Part shown: positions 55,887-64,000 of the stretch, piece by piece | Layout: every line of letters begins with the position of its first letter | Numbering within the stretch: position 1 is the stretch's first letter | Source of the DNA: Boudabousia liubingyangii | GTDB lineage: Bacteria > Actinomycetota > Actinomycetes > Actinomycetales > Actinomycetaceae | Direction of reading: 5' to 3' | DNA: 64,000 nt | NCBI RefSeq assembly: GCF_001907245.1 | Contig: NZ_MQSU01000004.1 | Coordinates: forward strand, 62,001 to 126,000 | The notes under the pieces: generated by a model | The model's database searches: none | The model's input: only the letters and a program-made list of their open reading frames with translations | What the model was told of the DNA's origin: nothing | Made by a program: the position numbers and the translations under genes

Positions 55887-57068
55887 ATGGCATCGGTGCG
55901 CAAGACCGCTACGAAACTTGCAGATGGTCGCGATTTTTTCTATTTCGATGATTCTGAACCCTATGTTTCTGGACAGGCTACTAGACGTTTAGATGATCCT
56001 CGTCCGCTAGCGGATCGTTTTGCTCCGGTTCCCGGACCTGATGGGACGGAAACTCCTTTCACCGGCCCCATCATGCGCTATGACGTCCTTACGGGTGACT
56101 GGATTCCCATGGCCGCTCACCGCATGAACCGTACTTTCATGCCGCCGGCTGATGCGAACCCCTTTGCTCCTGCTCGCGAGGGCGCTGAGTACCAAGACGG
56201 CGAAATTCCGGATACCGATTACGATGTCGTCGTTTTCGAAAACCGGTTCGCCTCTCTAATGCAGGTTCCGGGAGTGCCCGACAAGGTTCGTTACCTAGAC
56301 AATAACCACCTGTTCCCAGAGCGTCCGGCTGCTGGTCGCTGTGAGGTAATTTGCTTTGGGCCGCGCCTAGACGAAAACCTTGTTTCCATGGGCCCCAAGC
56401 GCATGCGGACCGTTATTGAAGCCTGGGTTGACCGGACTCGTGAACTGTCTCAGATGCCTGGTATTGAGCAGGTTTTCGTATTCGAAAACCATGGTGAAGC
56501 CATTGGCGTTTCCCTGCACCACCCGCATGGCCAGATTTACGCCTACCCCTACATCACTCCTTACACTGAAAAGATGATGCGTCAGGCTAAGGCCTACCGT
56601 CAGTCTCACGGTAAGAATCTACTTTCTGCCGTGCTGGAAGCTGAACTTGAGTCGGGTGAGCGTATCGTTGCCCAGAGCGAACACTGGGTGCTGTACGTGC
56701 CCTCGGCCGCCCGCTGGCCTGTTGAAATGCACCTTGCGCCAAAGCGTCAGGTGCCGGATCTGCCCTCTCTGACGGAAGAAGAAAAGGCTGATCTATCTGA
56801 GTTCTACCTTAAGATGCTACGAGCTGGAAACAAGTTCCACGTGGCAGCTGATGGTTCTCCGGTTGACCTGCCCTATGTGGCTGGTTGGCACCAGGCCCCG
56901 CGTGAAGCCCAGCTGGATCTACGTCTGCACTTGCAGTTGATTTCCATCCAGCGCAGCCCCGATAAACTAAAGTACTTGGCTGGTTCTGAATCAGGCATGT
57001 TCGCCTGGATTTCCGACACCACCCCGGAGCGCATCGCCGCGCGTCTGCGGGAAGTCTGGGAAGACTGA
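55887..57068 (+). CDS. galT: Galactose-1-phosphate uridylyltransferase
   Basis: A 393-residue HIT-superfamily enzyme of the Leloir pathway, swapping UMP between UDP-glucose and galactose 1-phosphate. The nucleophile His214 sits in the H212-P-H-G-Q216 motif. FENRFASLMQ and FENHGEAIGVSLHH are typical. AAGGAG precedes the ATG. galK follows 29 nt later. No galE or galM is in the window. Confidence 0.95.
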   Translation: MASVRKTATKLADGRDFFYFDDSEPYVSGQATRRLDDPRPLADRFAPVPGPDGTETPFTGPIMRYDVLTGDWIPMAAHRMNRTFMPPADANPFAPAREGAEYQDGEIPDTDYDVVVFENRFASLMQVPGVPDKVRYLDNNHLFPERPAAGRCEVICFGPRLDENLVSMGPKRMRTVIEAWVDRTRELSQMPGIEQVFVFENHGEAIGVSLHHPHGQIYAYPYITPYTEKMMRQAKAYRQSHGKNLLSAVLEAELESGERIVAQSEHWVLYVPSAARWPVEMHLAPKRQVPDLPSLTEEEKADLSEFYLKMLRAGNKFHVAADGSPVDLPYVAGWHQAPREAQLDLRLHLQLISIQRSPDKLKYLAGSESGMFAWISDTTPERIAARLREVWED

Positions 57069-57097
57069 ACTAGTTACCACCGATAGAAAGAGGAAAA

Positions 57098-58348
57098 ATG
57101 GCCCAATTACAGTGGTTGGCACCTGAGTCGCTTGAATCTGGCGCCCAGGCTGCCGTGGACCTATTCAAAGAACGTTATGGCTATGAGCCGGTGGGAGTCT
57201 GGTCGGCTCCCGGTCGCGTTAACTTGATCGGTGAGCATACCGACTATAACGGTGGCATGTGCTTGCCGATCGCGCTTCCGCATCGCGCTTTCGTGGCCGT
57301 CGCCCCCCGTGAAGATCGACTGATGCACTTTACGGACCGCTTTGTGCCGGAAGGTTTCGTGGAAGTTGATCTAGACAAGATGGGCCCACGGGGAACCGAA
57401 GGTGAATTAACCGATTGGACCGCTTACCTGGCAGGTGTAGCCTGGGCAATGGAACAGGTTGGAATCGGTCCAATCTCTGGATTTGACTTGGCGCTCTTCT
57501 CTTGTGTTCCTCGCGGTGGTGGCTTGTCCTCCTCGGCGGCATTGGAATGCGCTACCGCCGTGGCGCTTGATGAGATTTTCAACCTGGGTCTAGCCGGCAC
57601 GGTCGAAAATCCCAATGATGAGGGGCGCGCCCGTCTGGTTGAGGTCTGCCGTGCGGCGGAGAACCAGATTGCTGGTGCCCCCACCGGTGGCTTGGATCAG
57701 TCTGCTTCGCTACGTTGCGCAGAGGGTGCTGCCCTAGAATTGGATTGCCGCGATAACTCAACCGCCCTAGTTCCTTTCGAACTAGAGAAGGCCGGCCTAG
57801 CGTTGCTGGTTATTGACACTCGGGCACCGCACTCCCTAAATGACGGACAGTACAAGGCTCGTCGTGATGCCTGCGAAGCTGCCGCAGAAGTGTTGGGAGT
57901 TAATCAGCTAGTAGATGTTGATTTCCATGAACTTGACGATGCCCTTGAGAAGCTTTCTGACCCGGTTCAGGTGCAGCGGGTTCGCCATGTGGTCACCGAG
58001 ATCGAACGCACCCACGAGGCAATTGCCGCGCTTCGCTCCGGTCCGCTGGAAGGTGAAGTTCTCGATCATATCGCGTACCTCTTTGATGCTTCTCATGACT
58101 CCTTGCGTGACGACTATGAGGTAACTTGCCCAGAACTCGATCTGGCTGTTAATGTTGCTCGTCGCGAAGGCTCGCACGGTGCCCGCATGACCGGTGGCGG
58201 TTTTGGCGGCTCGGCGATCGCCCTTGTTGATAAAGAACGAGTAGAAGAAGTAGCTGAAGCCATTGCTCAGGCATATCAGGAAGCTGGATTCAACGAACCG
58301 GCATTCCTCCGGGCCTTGCCTTCGGCGCCAGCTGGACGGGTGAAGTAA
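57098..58348 (+). CDS. galK: Galactokinase
   Basis: A 416-residue GHMP kinase phosphorylating galactose at C1. GRVNLIGEHTDYNGG (galactokinase signature), RGGGLSSSAALE (ATP loop) and GARMTGGGFGGSAIAL are all intact; the base Asp lies in GGLDQSAS. AAAGAGG precedes the ATG. Its stop shares a base with the TrpR-like gene (TAATG). Confidence 0.96.
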   Translation: MAQLQWLAPESLESGAQAAVDLFKERYGYEPVGVWSAPGRVNLIGEHTDYNGGMCLPIALPHRAFVAVAPREDRLMHFTDRFVPEGFVEVDLDKMGPRGTEGELTDWTAYLAGVAWAMEQVGIGPISGFDLALFSCVPRGGGLSSSAALECATAVALDEIFNLGLAGTVENPNDEGRARLVEVCRAAENQIAGAPTGGLDQSASLRCAEGAALELDCRDNSTALVPFELEKAGLALLVIDTRAPHSLNDGQYKARRDACEAAAEVLGVNQLVDVDFHELDDALEKLSDPVQVQRVRHVVTEIERTHEAIAALRSGPLEGEVLDHIAYLFDASHDSLRDDYEVTCPELDLAVNVARREGSHGARMTGGGFGGSAIALVDKERVEEVAEAIAQAYQEAGFNEPAFLRALPSAPAGRVK

Positions 58349-58644
58349 TGAAGCGACCTCAATCGAGGGAACTGCCTGGCTTTAGTGAGCTAGTTGAGAT
58401 TTTAGCCAAGATGAAATCCGAACTGGAAGTAAAAGCCTTCCTTGAGGATCTGTGTACGCCAGCCGAATTGGAAGCCATGTCTGATCGCTGGCGCGTAGTT
58501 CAGCCTTTGCAAGAAGGGCTTAGCTATCGGGTCATCGCCGCTGAGACTGGTGTTTCAGTAACCACAGTCGGGCGAGTGGCGCGCCACTTGTCCACCGGTG
58601 CTGGTGGTTATCAGGCGGCCTTAAAACTCATTGAACAGGGTTGA
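58348..58644 (+). CDS. TrpR-like (YerC/YecD family) DNA-binding protein
   Basis: A 98-residue helical protein of the Trp-repressor superfamily. LCTPAELEAMSDRWRVVQPL, GLSYRVIAAETGVSVTTVGR gives the helix-turn-helix at about 57-78. The length matches YerC. It is coupled to galK and ends 75 nt before a perfect 24-bp palindrome, so it may regulate the next operon, or galTK (inference). A strong terminator follows at once. Confidence 0.9.
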   Translation: MKRPQSRELPGFSELVEILAKMKSELEVKAFLEDLCTPAELEAMSDRWRVVQPLQEGLSYRVIAAETGVSVTTVGRVARHLSTGAGGYQAALKLIEQG

Positions 58645-58658
58645 TTTAATCCTTCACG

Positions 58659-58694
58659 GTCCCACCTCCTATTGAAAGGAGGTGGGACTTTTTT
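58659..58694 (+). terminator. Terminator of galT–galK–trpR-like
   Basis: Perfect 12-bp stem (58659-58670 with 58677-58688) around ATTGAA, followed by TTTTTT. Confidence 0.95.
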
Positions 58695-58714
58695 GTGAGC
58701 TAGCACAATTCAGC

Positions 58715-58744
58715 TTGCGTATTAATGTGTTAACACATTAATAT
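58715..58744 (+). promoter_or_regulatory. Promoter with perfect 24-bp palindromic operator
   Basis: TATTAATGTGTT (58720-58731) is followed directly by its exact reverse complement (58732-58743). TTGCGT (58715-58720) and TAATAT (58739-58744), 18 nt apart, form a promoter that the palindrome covers. The centre GTTAAC also occurs at the centre of the E. coli trp operator. A repressor bound here would block the amino-acid ABC operon. Confidence 0.75.
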
Positions 58745-58798
58745 GTTTCCTGTCGCTCAGGAACGAGCAAAATCAACTTAAAACTGAAGGAAAGAATC

Positions 58799-59659
58799 AT
58801 GTCCGTCATCCGCAACACACGCAAAGCTTCCAAGCCTAACCTCAAGCGCGGCCTCGTCGTAGCTGCCACCCTAAGCATTGCCACGCTTGGCCTGAGTGCC
58901 TGCTCCAGTGCGGAAAGTGGAAACTCCGCCGCAGGCGCTAACTCAAGCTCAGCGGAAGCCGCAGGCTCCGCCCTGGATAAAGACACCCTAGTAATTGGTT
59001 TCGACAATACCTTCGTCCCCATGGGTTTCGATGACAACGGAGAGACCAAAGGCTTCGACGTGGACTTGGCCAAGGCCTTCGCAGAAAGCCTCGGGAAAAA
59101 AGTTCAGTTCCAAAACATTGACTGGAACCTAAAAGAAGCTGAACTAAACTCCGGAAAGATTGACGCCATCTGGAATGGCTACTCATCTTCACCCGAACGC
59201 GCAGAGAAAGTCGGGCTCAGCAATCCCTACATGAACAACCAACAGGTCATCATGGTCATGGCTGGATCGCCCGTCAAAACCAAGGCTGACCTGAACGGCA
59301 AGAACGTCGCCACCCAAGCTGGCTCCACCGGTGAAGAAGCCCTGTTAGCCGATAAAGACTTCACCGCCGGGATCCAAAACGGCCAGCCTACCGCCTACCC
59401 GACCTACGACCAGGCCCTCCGTGACCTACAGGTAGGTCGCGTAGATGCCATCGTCGGTGACGCCGTCCTTCTCAAGTACTACGCCAAGCAGCAGGGCGCA
59501 GATAAGTTCCGCGTCTTAGACGAAAACTTCGGCGATGAAGAATACGTAGTCGGCGTACGTAAGAACGATACCCGCCTAAAGGAAGAACTAAATAAGTTCC
59601 TCGAGAAAGCCAAGTCCGACGGCACCCTCGAGACCATCACCAAGAAGTGGTTTAACTGA
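58799..59659 (+). CDS. Polar amino-acid ABC transporter, substrate-binding lipoprotein
   Basis: A 286-residue family 3 binding protein. The long basic signal peptide ends in lipobox LSAC (Cys near 36), followed by a Ser/Ala linker. VIGFDNTFVPMGFDDNGETK begins the domain; the amino-acid carboxylate Arg is in SSSPERAEKVGLSNPY, and AGSTGEEAL follows. The exact amino acid is unknown. AAGGAAAG precedes the ATG. First gene of a three-gene importer. Confidence 0.93.
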   Translation: MSVIRNTRKASKPNLKRGLVVAATLSIATLGLSACSSAESGNSAAGANSSSAEAAGSALDKDTLVIGFDNTFVPMGFDDNGETKGFDVDLAKAFAESLGKKVQFQNIDWNLKEAELNSGKIDAIWNGYSSSPERAEKVGLSNPYMNNQQVIMVMAGSPVKTKADLNGKNVATQAGSTGEEALLADKDFTAGIQNGQPTAYPTYDQALRDLQVGRVDAIVGDAVLLKYYAKQQGADKFRVLDENFGDEEYVVGVRKNDTRLKEELNKFLEKAKSDGTLETITKKWFN

Positions 59660-60291
59660 TGATGCTTAGTAACCCCATGTTCTATCAGGGTCTCCTGATA
59701 GTCTTTGAAGTCTTCACTATCACCCTGGTTGCTTCATTGCCCTTGGGGTTACTAATTGCACTCGCAAGGCTCTCTAGACTTGCGCCCCTGCGCTGGCTAG
59801 CACAGGTCTACATTACGGTCCTACGCGGAACCCCGCTGCTGCTGCAGATGACCTTCATCTACTTCGGCCTCCCGGCAGTGGGACTAGTCTTCGATCGCAT
59901 GCCCGCGGTCTATATCGCGTTTGTCCTCAACTACGCGGCTTACTTCGCAGAGATCTACCGAGGGGGCCTAGAAAGCATCCCGAAAGGCCAGTTCGAGGCG
60001 GCTCGGACCCTAGGTTTCTCTACCGCCACCACCTACCGTCGGATTATCCTGCCTCAGGTTGTAAAGCGGGTCTTACCGCCGATTTCTAATGAAGTCATCA
60101 CCTTGGTTAAGGATACTTCGCTGGTTTACGCACTGGGCGTGAATGACATTCTGCGCGTCACCCAGATCGAGATGAATAAGACTGCCTCACTTATGCCGCT
60201 GCTCTATTCTGCCGGCGCCTACCTGATCCTAGTGATTGCCCTAACCTATATACTGCAGCGCCTCGAAAAGCGCCTAGCTTACTACGCGTGA
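59659..60291 (+). CDS. Polar amino-acid ABC transporter permease
   Basis: A 210-residue HisM/GlnP-type permease with about five helices; TVLRGTPLLLQMTFIYFG is the family signature and FEAARTLGFSTATTYRRIIL the EAA loop. The start overlaps the preceding stop (TGATG), with a second ATG 3 nt later. Confidence 0.93.
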   Translation: MMLSNPMFYQGLLIVFEVFTITLVASLPLGLLIALARLSRLAPLRWLAQVYITVLRGTPLLLQMTFIYFGLPAVGLVFDRMPAVYIAFVLNYAAYFAEIYRGGLESIPKGQFEAARTLGFSTATTYRRIILPQVVKRVLPPISNEVITLVKDTSLVYALGVNDILRVTQIEMNKTASLMPLLYSAGAYLILVIALTYILQRLEKRLAYYA

Positions 60292-60304
60292 GGAGGAAGA
60301 ACTA

Positions 60305-61006
60305 ATGAATAATGTCGAATCAAACTTCGCCACTCCAAGCGCCTCCCAGGTGCAACTGGAAGTCAAGCAAGTCAATAAGAGCTTCGGGGCAACTCAGGTA
60401 CTAAACGACTGCGACCTAAGTTTGAGCGCCGGAGAGGTCGGAGTCCTTTGGGGGCCATCTGGCACCGGCAAGACCACGCTAATGCGTTGTATTGCCGGCC
60501 TCGAAACTGTCGATTCTGGTGAAATCTGGGTTAATGGGATTGAGCGGGGGAGCGTCACTAAGGACGCGGACTGGCACCGGCAAGTGGGAATGGTATTCCA
60601 AGGTTTCAACCTGTTCCCACACCGAACTGCCTTAGAAAACGTGACTGAAGCTTTGATCTATGCCTACGGGGAAGACCCGAAGCTAGCCCAGGAGCGCGGC
60701 CGCAAACTGTTAACCGAAATGGGGCTGGCAGATCGGATGGATGCCTATCCAGGGGAACTCTCTGGCGGGCAACAGCAGCGGGTCGCAATTGCTCGCTCCT
60801 GCGCGCTTGAACCTAAAGTCTTGTGTTTTGACGAGCCCACCTCGGCGCTGGATGAGGCTGCCACCGGCAGGGTCGTTCAGATGATCAAGGATCTAGCGCA
60901 AAGCGGCATGACCATTTTGGTGATCACCCACGATCGTCCCTTCGCAGATGCTGCTGCCGACCGACTATTCCGGATGGATCAGGGGCGAATCCTACTTCAG
61001 ACGTAA
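60305..61006 (+). CDS. Polar amino-acid ABC transporter ATP-binding protein
   Basis: A 233-residue ATPase completing the importer. Walker A GPSGTGKTT, signature ELSGGQQQRVAIARS, Walker B VLCFDEPTSALD, switch His in VITHDRP. GAGGAGGAAG precedes the ATG, 13 nt after the permease. Confidence 0.94.
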   Translation: MNNVESNFATPSASQVQLEVKQVNKSFGATQVLNDCDLSLSAGEVGVLWGPSGTGKTTLMRCIAGLETVDSGEIWVNGIERGSVTKDADWHRQVGMVFQGFNLFPHRTALENVTEALIYAYGEDPKLAQERGRKLLTEMGLADRMDAYPGELSGGQQQRVAIARSCALEPKVLCFDEPTSALDEAATGRVVQMIKDLAQSGMTILVITHDRPFADAAADRLFRMDQGRILLQT

Positions 61007-61136
61007 ACTGGGCTAGACAAGAGGGCCAGCAGTTGGCGCAGCTAGTTGACGTGCCCGCAGGCTGTGTCCCAGCCCCGAGGCTAGCGCAAAACTGTGGCTT
61101 TTGCCGCCCTAGGTCTCATCAATCGTCGACGGCAGC

Positions 61137-61142
61137 CATAAT
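61137..61142 (+). promoter_or_regulatory. -10 box of a leaderless pth transcript
   Basis: CATAAT ends 6 nt before ATG 61149; the AGAGG between them is too close to act as a ribosome site. Confidence 0.5.
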
Positions 61143-61148
61143 AGAGGT

Positions 61149-61748
61149 ATGTCTGATTCCCCTTGGTTAATCATTGGGCTGGGTAATCCCGGCAACCAGT
61201 ATCGTTTAAACCGCCACAATCTTGGCCACATGGTGGCTGACGCGCTCGCGGATGAGATGAACACCAGTTTTACCCGCCACAAAGCCCGAGCACAGGTTGC
61301 TGCAGGCCGCTTGGGGTTTCTGCCGGGCGGTATTCCGGGGCCGGCCGTTTCGGTGGCCAAATTAGATTCCTTTATGAATGTTTCTGGCGGACCCACCAAG
61401 GCACTCGTTGATTTTTATGGGGTCGACCCCGATCACCTGCTGGTTATTCATGATGAACTAGATATTCCACCTCATGAATTGCGCCTAAAAAAGGGCGGGG
61501 GAGAAGGCGGACATAATGGTCTGCGTTCTATTACTTCGGCCTTGGGAACCAAGGATTACCTGCGCCTGCGCGTGGGCATCGGGCGTCCGCCGGGCCGGAT
61601 GGATACCGCAGACTTTGTCCTTGGTGACCTTCCCGGGAAAGAACGTCCCGAATGGGCGACTACCATTGCCCAAGCTGCCGAGGCCGCCGCGGACGTAGTC
61701 CTTAAAGGTTTCTTAACCGCACAGCAGGATTTGCACGCGCGTGCCTAG
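61149..61748 (+). CDS. pth: Peptidyl-tRNA hydrolase
   Basis: A 199-residue enzyme freeing tRNA from stalled peptidyl-tRNA. IIGLGNPGNQYRLNRHNLGH holds the catalytic His (NLGH), SFMNVSGGP the Asn, VIHDELDIP the Asp and GGGEGGHNGLRSI the second Asn. mfd follows, the usual pth–mfd neighbourhood. Confidence 0.96.
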   Translation: MSDSPWLIIGLGNPGNQYRLNRHNLGHMVADALADEMNTSFTRHKARAQVAAGRLGFLPGGIPGPAVSVAKLDSFMNVSGGPTKALVDFYGVDPDHLLVIHDELDIPPHELRLKKGGGEGGHNGLRSITSALGTKDYLRLRVGIGRPPGRMDTADFVLGDLPGKERPEWATTIAQAAEAAADVVLKGFLTAQQDLHARA

Positions 61749-61811
61749 CTTCACCCCGAGCTCACCTTCGCCAATACTTACCTAATACGAAAGACAGGGA
61801 ATAGGAACGTT

Positions 61812-64000
61812 TTGAAACTCCTGGGCCTCTTAGACTTCCTCCTAGAAGACGAACAGTTCGCGCAAGCGCTTAACCTTGGGCAACCCGGTCAGCCAGCCGG
61901 GACCGTGATCGCGCCCGAGGGCCTCTGGCCGGTACTCACGGCGGGTGTTTCGGGCCGTCGCGACCTGACCGTAGTGGTGCTGCCTTCTGGGCGTCAGGCC
62001 GAAGAGTTCGCTCAAATGTTGGAGGCCTATACCTCCGGTGTCAGTATCTTGCCCTCTTGGGAAACCCTGCCGCACGAACGCCTCTCACCCCGGGTCGATA
62101 CCATGGCCCAGCGCGCGGCCATCTTTCGTCGGCTCACCCACCCGGATGCTACCGACCCCTATGGGGCCATGCCCAAGGTGCTGGTAACCTCCGCCCGCGC
62201 ATGGCTACAACCCGTATTGGCAGATATTGCCCAGGTTGAACCGGTCCGACTAAAAGTCGGTGATTCCTACGATTTTGAAGCGTTAATCGAACGTCTAGCC
62301 CAGCTGGGCTATGAACGTGCCGAGCTAGTTACCGGACGCGGCCAGTTTGCGGTTCGCGGCGGCCTCGTCGATATTTTCCCGCCCCTCGAAGACCAGCCCC
62401 TGCGCCTGGAGTTCTTTGGTGACGAGGTCGATGAAATCCGCTACTTCTCGCTCTCTGATCAGCTAACCACCGGCATGGCCACTGATGGCCTCTGGGCGGG
62501 CCCGGTAAAGGAACTTCTGCTTACTCCCGAGGTACAAAAACGCGCTGAAGCGGCCATCCCGGCCTACCCGGCACTTGCGGAAATGCTGGAGCAAGTCTCC
62601 CAGGGAGCCTACGTGCAGGGAATGGAAGCCCTAGCACCCCTGTTGAATGACTCGCTGACTCCCTTCTGGGATCTGCTCCCAGGTGGAACCCAGCTACTAC
62701 TTTGTGACCCGGAAAAGATCGTCTCTCGCTGCGTGGACCTAGTGGCCACCACCGAAGAGTTTTTGGCAGCCGCTTGGGATAATGCCGCTGAGGGCGGTAA
62801 GGTCCCCGCCCAGTGGCGGGCCGCCACCTACGCCACCCTCGATGCCTCTCGAAAAGCTGCCGAGGCCGCCGGCTTCGGCTGGCTAGCCGTCCCACCTTTT
62901 AGCGGGGGAGGGGAACTCGCTGCCGGTAACGACCTGGAACAGATGTCTGCTGACGTCGACCTAGGTGCCCTGGACGAAGAGACCTCGGCTAGCTTTGCCT
63001 ACTTCCTAGACCCCGGTGAGACCACCCTTAACCTGCACGCGCGGGATGTAAACCCTTACCACGGTGACCTGCCCGGCGCGATTAAAGATCTTAAACAACT
63101 CCTTTCCCAAGACTGGACCCTGCTGGTCACCACTCAGGGGGCCGGCAGCTCGCAGCGCCTAGGGGAAGTGTTCTCTGAGGGGAGCTTGCCGGCGCGCGTA
63201 CTGAAATCTTCGCCGGCCGCCTTTAATGACCCGGTAGTTTACCTACTACCCGGACTAGTGGGCCCGGGCTTCGTACTAGAGCGCGCCCGACTGGCAGTTA
63301 TGTCCGAGCAGGACTTTACCGGCCGTCGTGGAGTGGCCACCGCTCAGCGGAAACGCCCCGCCCGCCGCGCCAAACAGCAAACTCTAGATCCCCTTGCCCT
63401 CAAAGCCGGGGACTACATCGTTCATGAACAGCACGGCGTAGGACGCTTCGTAGAAATGGTCTCCCGCACTACCGGACGCGGGGCTAACCAGGTAACCCGC
63501 GACTACCTAGTAGTGGAGTATGCGTCCTCGAAACGTGGCCACCCCAACGATCGACTCTTCGTCCCCACTGATTCCCTAGACCGAGTCAGCAAATACTCCG
63601 GTGGCGACGCCCCCACCCTAAACAAGATGGGTGGCGCCGACTGGGAAAAAACCAAGTCCAAGGCCCGCAAGGCCGTTAAGGAAATCGCGGCCGAACTGGT
63701 TCGCCTCTACGCCGCCCGTACCGCCAGCCCCGGTTTTGCCTTCAGCCCTGATACCCCCTGGCAGCAGGAACTGGAAGATGCTTTCCCGTATCCGGAAACT
63801 CCAGACCAGCTAGTAACCATTGCCGAGGTCAAGGCCGATATGGAAAAGCCCTACCCGATGGACCGCCTCCTGTGCGGCGACGTCGGTTATGGCAAGACCG
63901 AGGTGGCCGTCCGCGCGGCCTTCAAAGCGGTCCAAGACGGGAAACAGGTGGCCGTACTTTGCCCCACTACCTTGCTGGCCCAGCAGCACCTCGAGACCTT
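61812..64000 (+). CDS. mfd: Transcription-repair coupling factor, 3' end outside the window
   Basis: An open frame from TTG 61812 to the right edge (729 codons). Mfd removes stalled RNA polymerase and recruits UvrA. The UvrB-like N-terminal module (LPSWETLPHERLSP; GQFAVRGGLVDIFPP), the RNAP-interacting CarD-like domain (GDYIVHEQHGVGRF) and the start of the translocase (Walker A CGDVGYGKTEVAVRA near residue 690, then CPTTLLAQQHLET) are visible. AGGA at 61803-61806 lies 5 nt before the TTG. The rest of the helicase and the C-terminal domain are missing from the window. Confidence 0.95.
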   Translation, partial: MKLLGLLDFLLEDEQFAQALNLGQPGQPAGTVIAPEGLWPVLTAGVSGRRDLTVVVLPSGRQAEEFAQMLEAYTSGVSILPSWETLPHERLSPRVDTMAQRAAIFRRLTHPDATDPYGAMPKVLVTSARAWLQPVLADIAQVEPVRLKVGDSYDFEALIERLAQLGYERAELVTGRGQFAVRGGLVDIFPPLEDQPLRLEFFGDEVDEIRYFSLSDQLTTGMATDGLWAGPVKELLLTPEVQKRAEAAIPAYPALAEMLEQVSQGAYVQGMEALAPLLNDSLTPFWDLLPGGTQLLLCDPEKIVSRCVDLVATTEEFLAAAWDNAAEGGKVPAQWRAATYATLDASRKAAEAAGFGWLAVPPFSGGGELAAGNDLEQMSADVDLGALDEETSASFAYFLDPGETTLNLHARDVNPYHGDLPGAIKDLKQLLSQDWTLLVTTQGAGSSQRLGEVFSEGSLPARVLKSSPAAFNDPVVYLLPGLVGPGFVLERARLAVMSEQDFTGRRGVATAQRKRPARRAKQQTLDPLALKAGDYIVHEQHGVGRFVEMVSRTTGRGANQVTRDYLVVEYASSKRGHPNDRLFVPTDSLDRVSKYSGGDAPTLNKMGGADWEKTKSKARKAVKEIAAELVRLYAARTASPGFAFSPDTPWQQELEDAFPYPETPDQLVTIAEVKADMEKPYPMDRLLCGDVGYGKTEVAVRAAFKAVQDGKQVAVLCPTTLLAQQHLET

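Noticed and set aside
61007-61136. Gene or RNA between the amino-acid ABC operon and pth
   Set aside because: No frame with a ribosome site, and only a weak GGCTG/CAGCC hairpin.

Overview
The window is chromosomal DNA of a mid-to-high GC actinobacterium, most likely of the Actinomycetaceae (Actinomyces and relatives). This rests on the tatD–rpf–ksgA–ispE gene order, DUF348/G5/Rpf cell-wall enzymes, a PPK2-type polyphosphate kinase, an L25/CTC-type ribosomal protein, a PucR-type regulator and a stand-alone actinobacterial Hsp90-family protein beside a TPR protein. The genus is inferred. Leucine codon use is striking: CTA dominates even in housekeeping genes (22 of 25 leucines in mdh by hand count), so CTAG is common. 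I see no phage, insertion sequence, CRISPR array or plasmid gene; this is core genome with a few unusual cassettes. Both edges cut genes (PPK2 on the left, mfd on the right).

Layout, left half. ppk2 (-) and mdh (+) are followed by a three-gene sugar ABC importer with a palindromic operator candidate and two leader hairpins. Next come glyA–folD (one-carbon metabolism) and a tight four-gene operon of two small YbjN-like proteins, a divergent Hsp90 ATPase and a 1000-residue TPR protein. Then xth, a PTS EIIBCA sugar permease (-), tRNA-Gln(UUG), prs and rplY. A nucleoside block follows: BMP-family lipoprotein, double ATPase, two permeases, cdd, deoA, putP, deoC and a CLC channel. Imported nucleosides would be deaminated, phosphorolysed and fed through deoxyribose-phosphate aldolase and the phosphosugar mutase (-) into central carbon.

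Layout, right half. A lipoprotein–LOG–PucR regulator unit is followed by nadE (-) and the pta–ackA acetate operon (-), which fits fermentative metabolism. guaA converges on a small gene that looks like a decayed sigma-70 region 1.2–2 protein. Then tatD, two tandem Rpf/SLT cell-wall hydrolases, ksgA–ispE, a Uup-like ABC-F protein, tadA (-) and a YihY/BrkB membrane protein (-). A galactose block (GH42 beta-galactosidase, serine hydrolase, galT, galK) is followed by a TrpR-like regulator, a polar amino-acid ABC importer behind a perfect 24-bp palindrome, pth and mfd.

Expression signals. At least nine transcription units start with a TANNNT-like -10 box only 6–7 nt before ATG or GTG and have no Shine-Dalgarno, so they look leaderless. 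Others carry good GGAGG-type sites, which I used to trim several starts. Strong perfect hairpins end many units, often serving both strands. The most rewarding items for follow-up are the sigma-like fragment, the Hsp90/TPR operon, the 24-bp palindrome next to the TrpR-like gene, the widespread leaderless starts and the CTA/CTAG bias.
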